Shown in pieces: positions 1-9,612 of a stretch of 51,672 bases of DNA. The translations under genes and the position numbers were made by a program. Positions within the stretch are counted from its first letter, which is position 1. Each line of letters begins with the position of its first letter. Where the stretch lies: assembly GCF_000227135.1 (NCBI RefSeq), contig NC_018263.1:1-51672 (forward strand). The letters are read 5' to 3'. Source of the stretch: Leishmania donovani. Taxonomy: Eukaryota > Euglenozoa > Kinetoplastea > Trypanosomatida > Trypanosomatidae. Under the pieces are notes generated by a model, which was given only the letters and a program-made list of their open reading frames with translations, did no database searches and was not told the origin of the DNA.

Positions 1-761
1 AACATGGGCCCCATGAGGCCCAGCGGCGCAGATGTTGTCGCGAACACGGGAAGCCTTTCCAGGCTCTGGTTTCCCGTCCTGTCAGTCGATCTCCCCGCAT
101 TCGCAGCAACCGCAGAAGCGTACGTGACGTTGTCGAAGCACATCGTGCAGTCCTCGTCGATCACGCGCAGCGTCCACGAAGGCAGCTGATCAGGGCCCAG
201 TCGCACCAGAGAGTCAGTTTCAGAGGCAGCAAGACCGCGCTGTGTGGTCGTCAACCGCTCAACAGCAGTCTCGTGGTGCACGAGGACGGAAAACGGCGAT
301 GGAAACTCAGAGCGACGGGCCGCCTCCTTTGACAACCGTATCGACCGCTTCTGTTGTGAGCCTACATTGATCGTGAATCGGCTGATAGCACAGTGAACCA
401 TGACTATGAGAGCAAGTAAGACGGCTAGCGCAACCAGGAAACGTTTTTGAATTTGTGAACGCAGACATTGTGCCGCGGATCGTCGAGGATGTCCGCAAAA
501 TCTGAACGAGTGGGTCTGTGCTACTTCATTCAAGAAGTCATCGTTTCTCGACAGTGTGCTGGCGCTACTCTTATCACCGCACGCCTCTCGAGTCGAATCC
601 ACCTCCGGCTTGCCGTGTGAGCGCGAGTGACAGCCCTGTCCGCTCTCCGCAGCGCTGCTCAGCCCGCAGTGCTTCTGAGGGGAGGAAAGCAGCTGAAGAG
701 GGTCGGCGCGGTGCGTGTCCCTGGGAGCCCACGCCGGTGGCGCATTGTTCTCCTCTCGCAT
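1..761 (-). CDS. Phosphoglycan beta-1,3-galactosyltransferase-like type II membrane protein (5' part, runs off left edge)
   Basis: An open frame without a stop runs from an ATG at 759-761 to the window edge (253 codons). The frame is open upstream of this ATG, but no other ATG precedes it before an in-frame TGA near 1392-1394 in the second copy of this sequence. The protein starts MREENNAPP, has about 105 polar residues, then one hydrophobic segment at about residues 108-126 (FLVALAVLLALIVMV), a Ser/Arg-rich stem, and a lumenal part containing the stretch LRVIDEDCTMCFDN. This is the layout of a Golgi type II glycosyltransferase. The SCG family of phosphoglycan side-chain galactosyltransferases has this layout, and as I recall a member (SCG4) is the first gene of L. 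major chromosome 36, next to histone H4. The topology is visible; the enzyme name rests on remembered synteny. The catalytic domain lies outside the window. Confidence 0.62.
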   Translation of the reverse strand, partial: MREENNAPPAWAPRDTHRADPLQLLSSPQKHCGLSSAAESGQGCHSRSHGKPEVDSTREACGDKSSASTLSRNDDFLNEVAQTHSFRFCGHPRRSAAQCLRSQIQKRFLVALAVLLALIVMVHCAISRFTINVGSQQKRSIRLSKEAARRSEFPSPFSVLVHHETAVERLTTTQRGLAASETDSLVRLGPDQLPSWTLRVIDEDCTMCFDNVTYASAVAANAGRSTDRTGNQSLERLPVFATTSAPLGLMGPM

Positions 762-1321
762 GAGGGTGTACTTCGCGTGCAGTGAGGTGGTGGGGGAAGG
801 AGTGCCTAAGGTGTGCAGGTGGGTGGTAAAGTGGCACGAGCACACTCTTGGCCGCGTACAGCGAAACAGCAGGACCACGGACAGAGACGCAGGTGGATCG
901 AGGGCGGCCGAAGAGGATTNNNNNNNNNNNNNNNNNNNNNNNNNNNNNNNNNNNNNNNNNNNNNNNNNNNNNNNNNNNNNNNNNNNNNNNNNNNNNNNNN
1001 NNNNNNNNNNNNNNNNNNGTGAGCGCGAGTGACAGCCCTGTCCGCTCTCCGCAGCGCTGCTCAGCCCGCAGTGCTTCTGAGGGGAGGAAAGCAGCTGAAG
1101 AGGGTCGGCGCGGTGCGTGTCCCTGGGAGCCCACGCCGGTGGCGCATTGTTCTCCTCTCGCATGAGGGTGTACTTCGCGTGCAGTGAGGTGGTGGGGGAA
1201 GGAGTGCCTAAGGTGTGCAGGTGGGTGGTAAAGTGGCACGAGCACACTCTTGGCCGCGTACAGCGAAACAGCAGGACCACGGACAGAGACGCAGGTGGAT
1301 CGAGGGCGGCCGAAGAGGATT
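617..1321. repeat. 303-bp direct repeat flanking an N-gap (probable unmerged contig ends)
   Basis: Bases 617-919 recur, apparently identically, at 1019-1321, separated only by the N-run at 920-1018. The second copy therefore repeats the start codon (1161-1163) and first codons of the glycosyltransferase-like gene, then stops at the gap. A duplication that ends exactly at a gap on both sides is best explained as two overlapping contig ends left unmerged. Confidence 0.85.
920..1018. other. Assembly gap, 99 N
   Basis: A run of 99 N, flanked by a 303-bp duplication. The nominal length probably does not reflect missing sequence. Confidence 0.99.
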
Positions 1322-1430
1322 GCACGGCAACACAGGGCAGCGGTGAAGAAGAGTTGTGAGCGCGTCGGTGCGACTGCAAAGGGCGCGCGAGTCAGCGGAC
1401 CTGTGTCGCCCTCCACTTGCATGTGCCTGT

Positions 1431-1536
1431 NNNNNNNNNNNNNNNNNNNNNNNNNNNNNNNNNNNNNNNNNNNNNNNNNNNNNNNNNNNNNNNNNNNNNN
1501 NNNNNNNNNNNNNNNNNNNNNNNNNNNNNNNNNNNN
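1431..1536. other. Assembly gap, 106 N
   Basis: A run of 106 N. Unlike most other gaps here, its flanks are not copies of each other, so some real sequence may be missing upstream of the glycosyltransferase-like gene. Confidence 0.99.
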
Positions 1537-2035
1537 CGTGAGATGGTCAAAGGACTCGCGAATCGGGTGACTCGAAGTGACAGTGGAAGATGTCACGGCG
1601 TCGAGCAACACCGAAGCGGCGCTGTGGAAATGGTGAGGCTGTTTGCCTTTTTGGTCGTGCAGGCTGTTGCCACACAAAACAGGTCTGAGTTTCTCTTCCC
1701 CGAGACAAAAATGGGCAAGACTTTCCTTTGCAAGGATGTGCGCGGCAGTGACCCCGCTGCACCTTTCGCTGGCATCCGGCGCGGTTCGATGGAAAGTCCC
1801 CAGCGCCTAACAGAAAAGAGGGAGGGCCTGCACGTACTTCAGTGGGAGACGCGTCAGCAGTGCCGCTGCCCCTCCTCCTCTACGCGAGAAGAAGCAGAGG
1901 AGTAGCCACACGCACAGGAGAGGAAAGCAAAAGTGGCAGAGGTGCAAGGGAAGAGGGCGGCGCGCGTTGGACGGGTGCGCTGTCGTCGGTGAGTGAAATC
2001 GAGCCTGTACCCGGATGGCCTGCTGTTTGATGCAC

Positions 2036-3072
2036 AGACAGAGTACGTGGCGTGCGGTGGGCAGGCCGTGCCGAAAACGCGAAAGAGAACAGCGCGGCGC
2101 CACGATACGCTGTACACTACAGCGAAGCGCAAAACAGCCAGCAGCGTCGACCACCCGAAAACGAAGCGCAAAGGCCAAATCAGCAACGCGATCGAAAATA
2201 GGCTGCTGAGCCCCTCCCCACTGGTGGGCACAGGCACCGGGGAAGGAAAAGGGGGCAGCGCATGGCGAGCTTGATTTTATCCGCGTCACAATCCGCCACT
2301 CACACGCGCGGATGCGGGTGAGGGTGCAACAGAAGAGCGTCTACCTTGAGAAGTCGAGAACAGGAGATCGCCACAGGCGTATGAGGCTGAGGAGGTGGGA
2401 AAAGGCGGTCCCAGGTGCGCCGTTCTCAGAGCTCGTACTTTTTCCTTGATTCGCGCCGTCGGCTGTACGGATGCGCTCTCTTTCCCACTGGCTCGAATGT
2501 CAGTNNNNNNNNNNNNNNNNNNNNNNNNNNNNNNNNNNNNNNNNNNNNNNNNNNNNNNNNNNNNNNNNNNNNNNNNNNNNNNNNNNNNNNNNNNNNNNNN
2601 NNNAGACAGAGTACGTGGCGTGCGGTGGGCAGGCCGTGCCGAAAACGCGAAAGAGAACAGCGCGGCGCCACGATACGCTGTACACTACAGCGAAGCGCAA
2701 AACAGCCAGCAGCGTCGACCACCCGAAAACGAAGCGCAAAGGCCAAATCAGCAACGCGATCGAAAATAGGCTGCTGAGCCCCTCCCCACTGGTGGGCACA
2801 GGCACCGGGGAAGGAAAAGGGGGCAGCGCATGGCGAGCTTGATTTTATCCGCGTCACAATCCGCCACTCACACGCGCGGATGCGGGTGAGGGTGCAACAG
2901 AAGAGCGTCTACCTTGAGAAGTCGAGAACAGGAGATCGCCACAGGCGTATGAGGCTGAGGAGGTGGGAAAAGGCGGTCCCAGGTGCGCCGTTCTCAGAGC
3001 TCGTACTTTTTCCTTGATTCGCGCCGTCGGCTGTACGGATGCGCTCTCTTTCCCACTGGCTCGAATGTCAGT
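2036..3072. repeat. 469-bp direct repeat flanking an N-gap
   Basis: Bases 2036-2504 recur at 2604-3072, in the same orientation and separated only by the N-run at 2505-2603. Both copies end exactly at the gap, as expected for unmerged contig ends. Confidence 0.85.
2505..2603. other. Assembly gap, 99 N
   Basis: A run of 99 N inside the 469-bp duplication. Confidence 0.99.
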
Positions 3073-3451
3073 GAAAAGCACCCATCGCCGCCCGGCATCT
3101 GCTTCACGAAGCTGAGCAGCGGATGCACGATCCCGCGTGTCCTCTGCATTCGGGTGCCTCCGTCTGCGAGCTCGTGCGTGTTATGTGTGTGCGAACAGAG
3201 AACATAAGGAGACGAAGAGAAGCGCAAAGAGTGAAAGGGGGCGCATGGTGCTGTGGCACAGACAATGAGCGAGCAAGCGGCGGCGGAGGAGTGGCAATGT
3301 CGAAGAGGCGGCCCAGCATCCCGCGTGGTGACCTCTGGCGCCGGCGGGCGTTGAGGGAGGCAGGGAGGGGGCGGGGCTGCATTCAGCCTCCATAGACACG
3401 GACGCCGAGAGCGTGCTTCGGATACGGCCGCGCACGACCGCTCTTCAGGTA

Positions 3452-3978
3452 TGCAGTGGAGTGGGTGTGCTGTTTTCTTTCTGTACTGCCGCCAGCAAAC
3501 AGCGATGGGTAGGGGAGGGTGTCAGCACGAGACAGAAGAAAAGCCATAGTGGGGGGAGGGGAAGTCGAAAGCCAAGGAAACCACAGAAACGAGGGCAGGA
3601 ACAAAGAAGGTGTATCTATGAGTGTGCAGCGGCTCTGCGACCATTTACGCGTAGCCGTAGAGGATNNNNNNNNNNNNNNNNNNNNNNNNNNNNNNNNNNN
3701 NNNNNNNNNNNNNNNNNNNNNNNNNNNNNNNNNNNNNNNNNNNNNNNNNNNNNNNNNNNNNNNNTGCAGTGGAGTGGGTGTGCTGTTTTCTTTCTGTACT
3801 GCCGCCAGCAAACAGCGATGGGTAGGGAAGGGTGTCAGCACGAGACAGAAGAAAAGCCATAGTGGGGGGAGGGGAAGTCGAAAGCCAAGGAAACCACAGA
3901 AACGAGGGCAGGAACAAAGAAGGTGTATCTATGAGTGTGCAGCGGCTCTGCGACCATTTACGCGTAGCCGTAGAGGAT
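3452..3978. repeat. 214-bp direct repeat flanking an N-gap, carrying the 3' end of histone H4
   Basis: Bases 3452-3665 recur at 3765-3978 with at least one difference: a run reading taggggaggg in the first copy reads tagggaaggg in the second. The first copy holds only the stop and last six codons of histone H4 (3645-3665) before the gap; the second belongs to the complete gene. It looks like an unmerged contig end rather than a second H4 gene. Confidence 0.82.
3666..3764. other. Assembly gap, 99 N
   Basis: A run of 99 N between the two copies of the 214-bp repeat. Confidence 0.99.
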
Positions 3979-4260
3979 GTGGCCTTGCTTGCGCAGCGCG
4001 TTCACAACATCGCACGCCGTCACCGTCTTCTTGCGTGCGTACTCGGTGTAGGCCGTGCTGCAGCGCACAATGTCCTCCACGTAGGCCTTCAGCACGCGGC
4101 GCACCTCTTCGTAGACCTCGCTCGAGATGCGCTTCACGCCACCGCGGCGCGCCATGCGGCGGACGCAGCCGCGAGTGATGCCGCGGATGTTGTCGCGCAG
4201 CACCTTCTTCTGGCGCCTTTGGCTGCCCTTGGCATCAGCGGAGCGTTTGCCCTTGGCCAT
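3958..4260 (-). CDS. H4: Histone H4
   Basis: A core histone of 100 residues that pairs with H3 in the nucleosome. The ORF starts with MAKGKRSADAKG at the ATG 4258-4260; longer in-frame extension upstream is rejected because the protein is colinear with H4 from this Met. It has the basic N-tail, the core beginning around DNIRGITRG, and the C-terminal TAYTEYARKKTVTACDVV and GHILYGYA segments typical of kinetoplastid H4. The stop is TAA at 3958-3960. Like other trypanosomatid H4 proteins it is divergent from animal or plant H4. A fragment of the 3' end is repeated across the gap at 3645-3665, which I read as an assembly effect. Confidence 0.98.
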   Translation of the reverse strand: MAKGKRSADAKGSQRRQKKVLRDNIRGITRGCVRRMARRGGVKRISSEVYEEVRRVLKAYVEDIVRCSTAYTEYARKKTVTACDVVNALRKQGHILYGYA

Positions 4261-6202
4261 TGTTGATATATGCAGAGAGGAGGAGAACGTGAAAGAGAAA
4301 AAATGCGGAGTCGAGAAGTGAAGCGACGACTTTTGGATGTGTACGGTAAGGAGGAACAAGATGGCGGTATACGGAAAGGCAAGTAGTACATGAAGAGAAC
4401 ACGTGTCCAATGGAGCGTGCTTAGAAGAAGAAGACCCCAGTGGGTGGGCGTCTGTGGCAGAGGGAGGATTCGTTTCTGGCAACGACGCCAAGCCGTCTCG
4501 CACAAGCATGAGGGCGGAAAGTGTCAAAATGGGCGCGTACATGCGGGATCTTGTCGCACTTGGCACATATTAGTCTTTCGACGAGAACGCACATCCCGCG
4601 TTCCATGGCGTGGATCATTGGGCAGCCATGCCCCAAGGAGTCGGACTGGGCGGTTAAGCAAGAAAACGTGTGGGCAAGCATTGTGGTATCAAATGCACCG
4701 GCATAAAAAAACCCGCTTCTCCTGTCTCGTGTACGTGTGGGCGGTGTGCTGGAAGTCTGTGAGAAGATGATTCTAGGCCGAAGCACCTCTACGTTCGGGT
4801 CTCGAGCCTTGAGGGAAGCGGGCGGTGAGGGAAGTGAGGACGGACTGGGTGAGAGCAGGCAGCAAGTCACAGTAATGGTGCGCGTGCGTCAGCGACGAAA
4901 CCTCTCACACGGGCGGTTACGTCCTTGTGAGTTCACAAGGCTTTGGTGGTCGCCGACAAAGTGAGCGTGGGCGTGGAAGCCGGCAACGTCCCATCATTGA
5001 GCAGCGAGGTAAGGGAGGTCTCTGCCAGTGCCTGAACCGACGTTCGTGGCAACACCGAGTTTCAGGGACGTTGTGCGGTGAGCGCGAGACAGGCTTGGCC
5101 GACAGCTGAATGCGACCCGACCGCGGCGGCGGCGTGAAGGGCGAGGCTGCTATAGCGCATTTTCATAAAATGCCGCTGCAGGTCGCCGCGTTCACGAGGT
5201 GGAATATCGGTTATGAGGCCTCGCTCCCCCAGTATATGGGAGCATGCCCGCCTAAAGCAGTCAGCACGGCGCTCCCTTCTGAACCACGCAAATGACAAGG
5301 TGCTTTCCACGTGACCGCTTTGGTAATGCTCACCCCCACGCACATCGCAAGTCAGGTGCTACAGGGGTGTGCCTGTCATCGGACACGACGGCGCTTGCGA
5401 ACCTTGATCACAGAAGCTGTGGATGCCTCGCAGGGGGGTGTACAAGGACTCACGTAGCGCGAGAGACAGGGAAATGAAGGAGAGATCCAGGAAAACAGAA
5501 GGTGACGTAGAGACAATGGTGTCGATGTTGTTGGGATAGATTCTCATGGTTGAACAAGTGTTCTTACGAACAACCGAGTTGATAAGGCCATCGGTGTCGT
5601 CTCGGCGCACGGGAAGGGTGGTTGTACCGCTGCTTTGCTTGGAGCTGTCGCTGTGTAAACCGGCTTGGAAGAGCGAAAGGTTGCCGCTCCAACACCCCGT
5701 ATCCGACCGTCCCCCTTACGTGGCGGGTCAGACGCGACTTTGTAGACTGAATTTCGGTGGGTCGATGTCTGTCCATGGTAGCAGACAAACAAGAGAATGA
5801 GTCATTGATTCTTTTCTTGCCTTTCTTTTGGTGCGCGGGTGGCTGTAATGCACTGATTGGGGAAAACGTCCTAGAGACAGAGTGCGCTCTTGGTCCGCCC
5901 CAAAGTGAGAACACGTATAGGCCATCGCCACTGCACAGGAATCAATGCTGCTCCAGAGAAACACATGCACGCCCGTAAACATACAAACAGAACCCAACGA
6001 AACAGAAAGTACGAAAGGCCAAGCGAAACTGCGGAGACAGAGACGCTGCCCAGCCAGGACCTTGTACACCAAGAACGGCATCTGCTAGCGCGCAGTGCAC
6101 TGCGAAGCTGCAACTTCGCAGGCCTCCTTTGTGAATGCCATCCCCAGTGGCCTCTCCTTCGTCTATCGCTGCTACCGTCGCCGCCCCACTCCCCATGCTC
6201 AG
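4261..6202. other. Intergenic region, about 1.9 kb
   Basis: No ORF with coding character. The stretch just above histone H4, on the minus strand, is pyrimidine-rich (about 4272-4310), consistent with a trans-splice signal. The rest would hold the 3' UTR of the acylated small protein. I saw no tRNA-like B box. Confidence 0.6.
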
Positions 6203-6661
6203 CTACGACACCCCTAGACTATCGTAGTGGATCTTGATCTCCCATGTCACCTCTTCAGGAGTGTCGCTGAGTGCCGTATCAATGTTGGCGTTCGCCTTCA
6301 GGAAGCCCTGCGTGACGACACCAGCTACCTTGTAGTCGAAGTTGCCGCCCCAGCCGCGGTGAGACAGGTCTTCCTTGATGTACTCGAGAAACATCTTGCC
6401 AACATAATCGACGGAGCGGTGTGTGACTGGGTGATTGGCGGTATCAGCCCAGACCTCTTTGAGGCGGGTCTGGTACGCGCGTGCTGCACTAGAGTCCCCC
6501 GCGTTGCGGCGCGCCTGCGCATCTACAAATAAAACCCATTCCTCCAACAGCTTCTGGGCTACAGGGTGCCGCTCAGTGGTCGCGAGTGCGTAGAACTCAT
6601 CTGCGCCTTTACTCGCAACGTTGGCAACGGGAGTTTTGGTTTTGCTAGCAGTGCAGCCCAT
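6203..6661 (-). CDS. Small protein with N-terminal Met-Gly-Cys dual acylation signal
   Basis: A 152-residue protein starting MGCTASKTKTP. Gly2 followed by Cys3 and a Ser/Lys-rich tail is the pattern for N-myristoylation plus palmitoylation, which in trypanosomatids targets proteins to the flagellar or plasma membrane inner face. The open frame extends 23 codons upstream, but starting at the internal ATG (6659-6661) gives the acylation signal, so I prefer it. The body is soluble, acidic and partly helical with no transmembrane segment; it contains a Trp/Gly-rich turn (HRGWGGNFDYK) and ends YDSLGVS. I do not recognise the family. It sits between histone H4 and the deacetylase gene, with a long repeat-filled interval upstream. 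Confidence 0.8.
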   Translation of the reverse strand: MGCTASKTKTPVANVASKGADEFYALATTERHPVAQKLLEEWVLFVDAQARRNAGDSSAARAYQTRLKEVWADTANHPVTHRSVDYVGKMFLEYIKEDLSHRGWGGNFDYKVAGVVTQGFLKANANIDTALSDTPEEVTWEIKIHYDSLGVS

Positions 6662-7182
6662 TGTAGACAGCGGCACAACACGGTAGTCGGCGTACTTGCG
6701 CAGATGGCGCCTTTTGAGTTTTGTGCACACGCTGCTTGAGTATTTTCAGTACTGAAAGTATTCGCTGTCGTGGCTTCTGGGGAAAAAAAGAGGAGAAGAG
6801 TGCAATACAGACGAGCAAGGGATACTGTTGAATTGGCGTGCAACAGCAGCGAGGCAGGAACTGGAGCTGCGCTCCCGAACAACACCCTCCACTCGCAGCT
6901 GCTGGATTGTCTGGAGAAAGAGGCAAGGAAGAAAAGCAAGGCGCCCGTGGAGGATCTAGTATACACAGAGCCTGTGCGCTAAGCTCACAAGAACCTCCTC
7001 CCACGCCAGCCCATGGAGTCCAAAACAGCAGACGTTCAGTGCGTAATCTGCTAAAGAACACCTCCCAGTAGTTCAGTGTTCATCATCTGCACGAGTTGAG
7101 GAAGCCGTAATGGCACTGTGAACCACCATCCCGTGCACGTACGCCTTTGCCCGGTATATTAGTGGGAATCAGCAAAACAGAT
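6662..7182. other. Intergenic region upstream of the acylated protein gene
   Basis: No coding ORF seen. Bases from 6913 onward recur at 7524 as part of the gap-flanking duplication. It would contain the 5' UTR and splice signals of the small acylated protein gene. Confidence 0.5.
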
Positions 7183-8035
7183 GCTTTTTCCTTGTCAAGG
7201 CGCTGTTCTGCCATGAGCCAGTCAAGAAGTTGCGGCATACCATGTCAGCGCACCGGCCTCTGTAGGAGCACCGCGAGATCTCAATCTTCTCGGGCGAATA
7301 CCGTCTGCCGTCGAATCGGCTCAACGCGTCCAGCGGACTCTTCGTGCCCTTCCTCGTCCCCTCGTCGGATAGGTGCTGCACGACCGGCGCCAGACAGAGA
7401 GACTCGGGGTGGAGAGAGGGGGGGNNNNNNNNNNNNNNNNNNNNNNNNNNNNNNNNNNNNNNNNNNNNNNNNNNNNNNNNNNNNNNNNNNNNNNNNNNNN
7501 NNNNNNNNNNNNNNNNNNNNNNNGGAGAAAGAGGCAAGGAAGAAAAGCAAGGCGCCCGTGGAGGATCTAGTATACACAGAGCCTGTGCGCTAAGCTCACA
7601 AGAACCTCCTCCCACGCCAGCCCATGGAGTCCAAAACAGCAGACGTTCAGTGCGTAATCTGCTAAAGAACACCTCCCAGTAGTTCAGTGTTCATCATCTG
7701 CACGAGTTGAGGAAGCCGTAATGGCACTGTGAACCACCATCCCGTGCACGTACGCCTTTGCCCGGTATATTAGTGGGAATCAGCAAAACAGATGCTTTTT
7801 CCTTGTCAAGGCGCTGTTCTGCCATGAGCCAGTCAAGAAGTTGCGGCATACCATGTCAGCGCACCGGCCTCTGTAGGAGCACCGCGAGATCTCAATCTTC
7901 TCGGGCGAATACCGTCTGCCGTCGAATCGGCTCAACGCGTCCAGCGGACTCTTCGTGCCCTTCCTCGTCCCCTCGTCGGATAGGTGCTGCACGACCGGCG
8001 CCAGACAGAGAGACTCGGGGTGGAGAGAGGGGGGG
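6913..8035. repeat. 512-bp direct repeat flanking an N-gap
   Basis: Bases 6913-7424 recur at 7524-8035, separated only by the N-run 7425-7523. The first copy stops in the G-run that follows gactcggggtggagaga; the second copy reads through that G-run. This indicates a sequencing stop at a homopolymer and unmerged contig ends. Confidence 0.85.
7425..7523. other. Assembly gap, 99 N
   Basis: A run of 99 N that begins inside a poly-G tract of the repeat family. Confidence 0.99.
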
Positions 8036-8603
8036 GGGCGGTAACCCCTCGAGCCAAAGGCGGTCTCCCCCGTCCAGGGCCATGCTCCAGGGGCCGAGGC
8101 GGTGGCATCCACTGTGCGGGTAGTGGAAGGAGGAAGAGGGATCTGGACGCATGCCGCATGAGCTCAGGGAGGGCACGTTGACCAGCTTCAGGCCAAGGCT
8201 CTCATAGACTCTGCGCACCTCCTACCTGTATCCCGTGTTTCTTTTTGGTGGCGAGCCGCTTCCAGCCACGGCATACCACAATGTGGAGCGGTCACTCTCC
8301 ACAGTGGAGCCAGGAGGGCTCGATGACGTAAACGCGGGGTCCTCTCGTCATGCCTCCGCCACCTGTGTCTCACCAGTGCACCCGGTCGGGATGTAGGGGG
8401 GGATGCCGCATGCTTTGCACACACGCGATTTCGGTGCTTGTTGGTATGGATTTGTCTTTCGACTGTCTGTCGAATCGTCGACACAATCGCTAGTGAGCCA
8501 GGCCCATCTTGATCACGGTCGCAAGTCTCTTTGGCACAGGATCGCAGCGCAGACCTGTCCGCCGGCACCAAGAGTCCCTCAGGGTACCACGAGGGCAGGC
8601 TGC
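7798..8603 (-). repeat. Dispersed repeat family, copy 1 (about 0.63-kb core plus variant flank)
   Basis: The core 7798-8423 is nearly identical to 23071-23680, about 15 kb away. On the minus strand the core ends at its low-coordinate side in an A-rich tail (GCCTTGacAAGGAAAAAGC), which suggests a retroposon 3' end in the direction of transcription. Beyond 8423 this copy carries a flank (8424-8603) that is only partly similar to the flank of the 23-kb copy. The minus strand has an open stretch of about 79 codons after a TGTGCAAAGCATGC motif, with stops in the other frames. The length and orientation resemble SIDER-type degenerate retroposons, but I could not confirm a family. Confidence 0.6.
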
Positions 8604-9095
8604 CCTTCCTCGTCCCCTCGTCGGATAGGTGCTGCACGACCGGCGCCAGACAGAGAGACTCGGGGTGGAGAGAGGGGGGGGGGCGGTAACCCCTCGAGCC
8701 AAAGGCGGTCTCCCCCGTCCAGGGCCATGCTCCAGGGGCCGAGGCGGTGGCATCCACTGTGCGGGTAGTGGAAGGAGGAAGAGGGATCTGGACGCATGCC
8801 GCATGAGCTCAGGGAGGGCACGTTGACCAGCTTCAGGCCAAGGCTCTCATAGACTCTGCGCACCTCCTACCTGTATCCCGTGTTTCTTTTTGGTGGCGAG
8901 CCGCTTCCAGCCACGGCATACCACAATGTGGAGCGGTCACTCTCCACAGTGGAGCCAGGAGGGCTCGATGACGTAAACGCGGGGTCCTCTCGTCATGCCT
9001 CCGCCACCTGTGTCTCACCAGTGCACCCGGTCGGGATGTAGGGGGGGATGCCGCATGCTTTGCACACAAGCAGTTTGGAATTGATCGGTGTGGAT
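8603..9095 (-). repeat. Dispersed repeat family, copy 2 (truncated, enters N-gap)
   Basis: From 8601 the sequence restarts inside the core: it matches 7956 onward with a constant offset of 645, giving a tandem arrangement. At 9069 it leaves the flank type of copy 1 and instead matches, without a difference that I see, the flank of the 23-kb copy (9069-9095 against 23681-23707) before hitting the gap. Confidence 0.6.
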
Positions 9096-9194
9096 NNNNN
9101 NNNNNNNNNNNNNNNNNNNNNNNNNNNNNNNNNNNNNNNNNNNNNNNNNNNNNNNNNNNNNNNNNNNNNNNNNNNNNNNNNNNNNNNNNNNNNN
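9096..9194. other. Assembly gap, 99 N
   Basis: A run of 99 N between repeat copies 2 and 3. Confidence 0.99.
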
Positions 9195-9612
9195 TTCAGG
9201 CCAAGGCTCTCATAGACTCTGCGCACCTCCTACCTGTATCCCGTGTTTCTTTTTGGTGGCGAGCCGCTTCCAGCCACGGCATACCACAATGTGGAGCGGT
9301 CACTCTCCACAGTGGAGCCAGGAGGGCTCGATGACGTAAACGCGGGGTCCTCTCGTCATGCCTCCGCCACCTGTGTCTCACCAGTGCACCCGGTCGGGAT
9401 GTAGGGGGGGATGCCGCATGCTTTGCACACACGCGATTTCGGTGCTTGTTGGTATGGATTTGTCTTTCGACTGTCTGTCGAATCGTCGACACAATCGCTA
9501 GTGAGCCAGGCCCATCTTGATCACGGTCGCAAGTCTCTTTGGCACAGGATCGCAGCGCAGACCTGTCCGCCGGCACCAAGAGTCCCTCAGGGTACCACGA
9601 GGGCAGGCTGCA
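9195..9612 (-). repeat. Dispersed repeat family, copy 3 (partial)
   Basis: Matches 8187-8604 with a constant offset of 1008, including the same flank type as copy 1, then continues into sequence that occurs once in the window (from about 9613). Confidence 0.6.

Larger units (their letters stand above)
1537..3451. other. Intergenic region between histone H4 and the glycosyltransferase-like gene
   Basis: No convincing gene. The ORFs here are short, overlap in several frames and show no recognisable motif. The stretch holds the N-gap at 2505-2603 and its flanking 469-bp duplication. It would contain the 3' UTR of histone H4 and the 5' UTR of the glycosyltransferase-like gene. Confidence 0.6.

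Noticed and set aside
1019..1163. Second copy of the glycosyltransferase-like gene start
   Set aside because: Identical to 617-761 and cut by the gap, so it is an assembly duplicate rather than a second gene.
574..1677. 367-codon minus-strand ORF crossing two N-gaps
   Set aside because: Its length is created by translating N-runs and by the gap-flanking duplication; the real frame here is the one starting at 761.
3645..3665. Second histone H4 gene fragment
   Set aside because: Only six codons plus the stop next to a gap, inside an unmerged repeat.
7798..8423. Repeat core as a protein-coding gene
   Set aside because: Longest shared open stretch is about 79 codons and lacks a start in most copies; other frames have stops, and no domain is seen.
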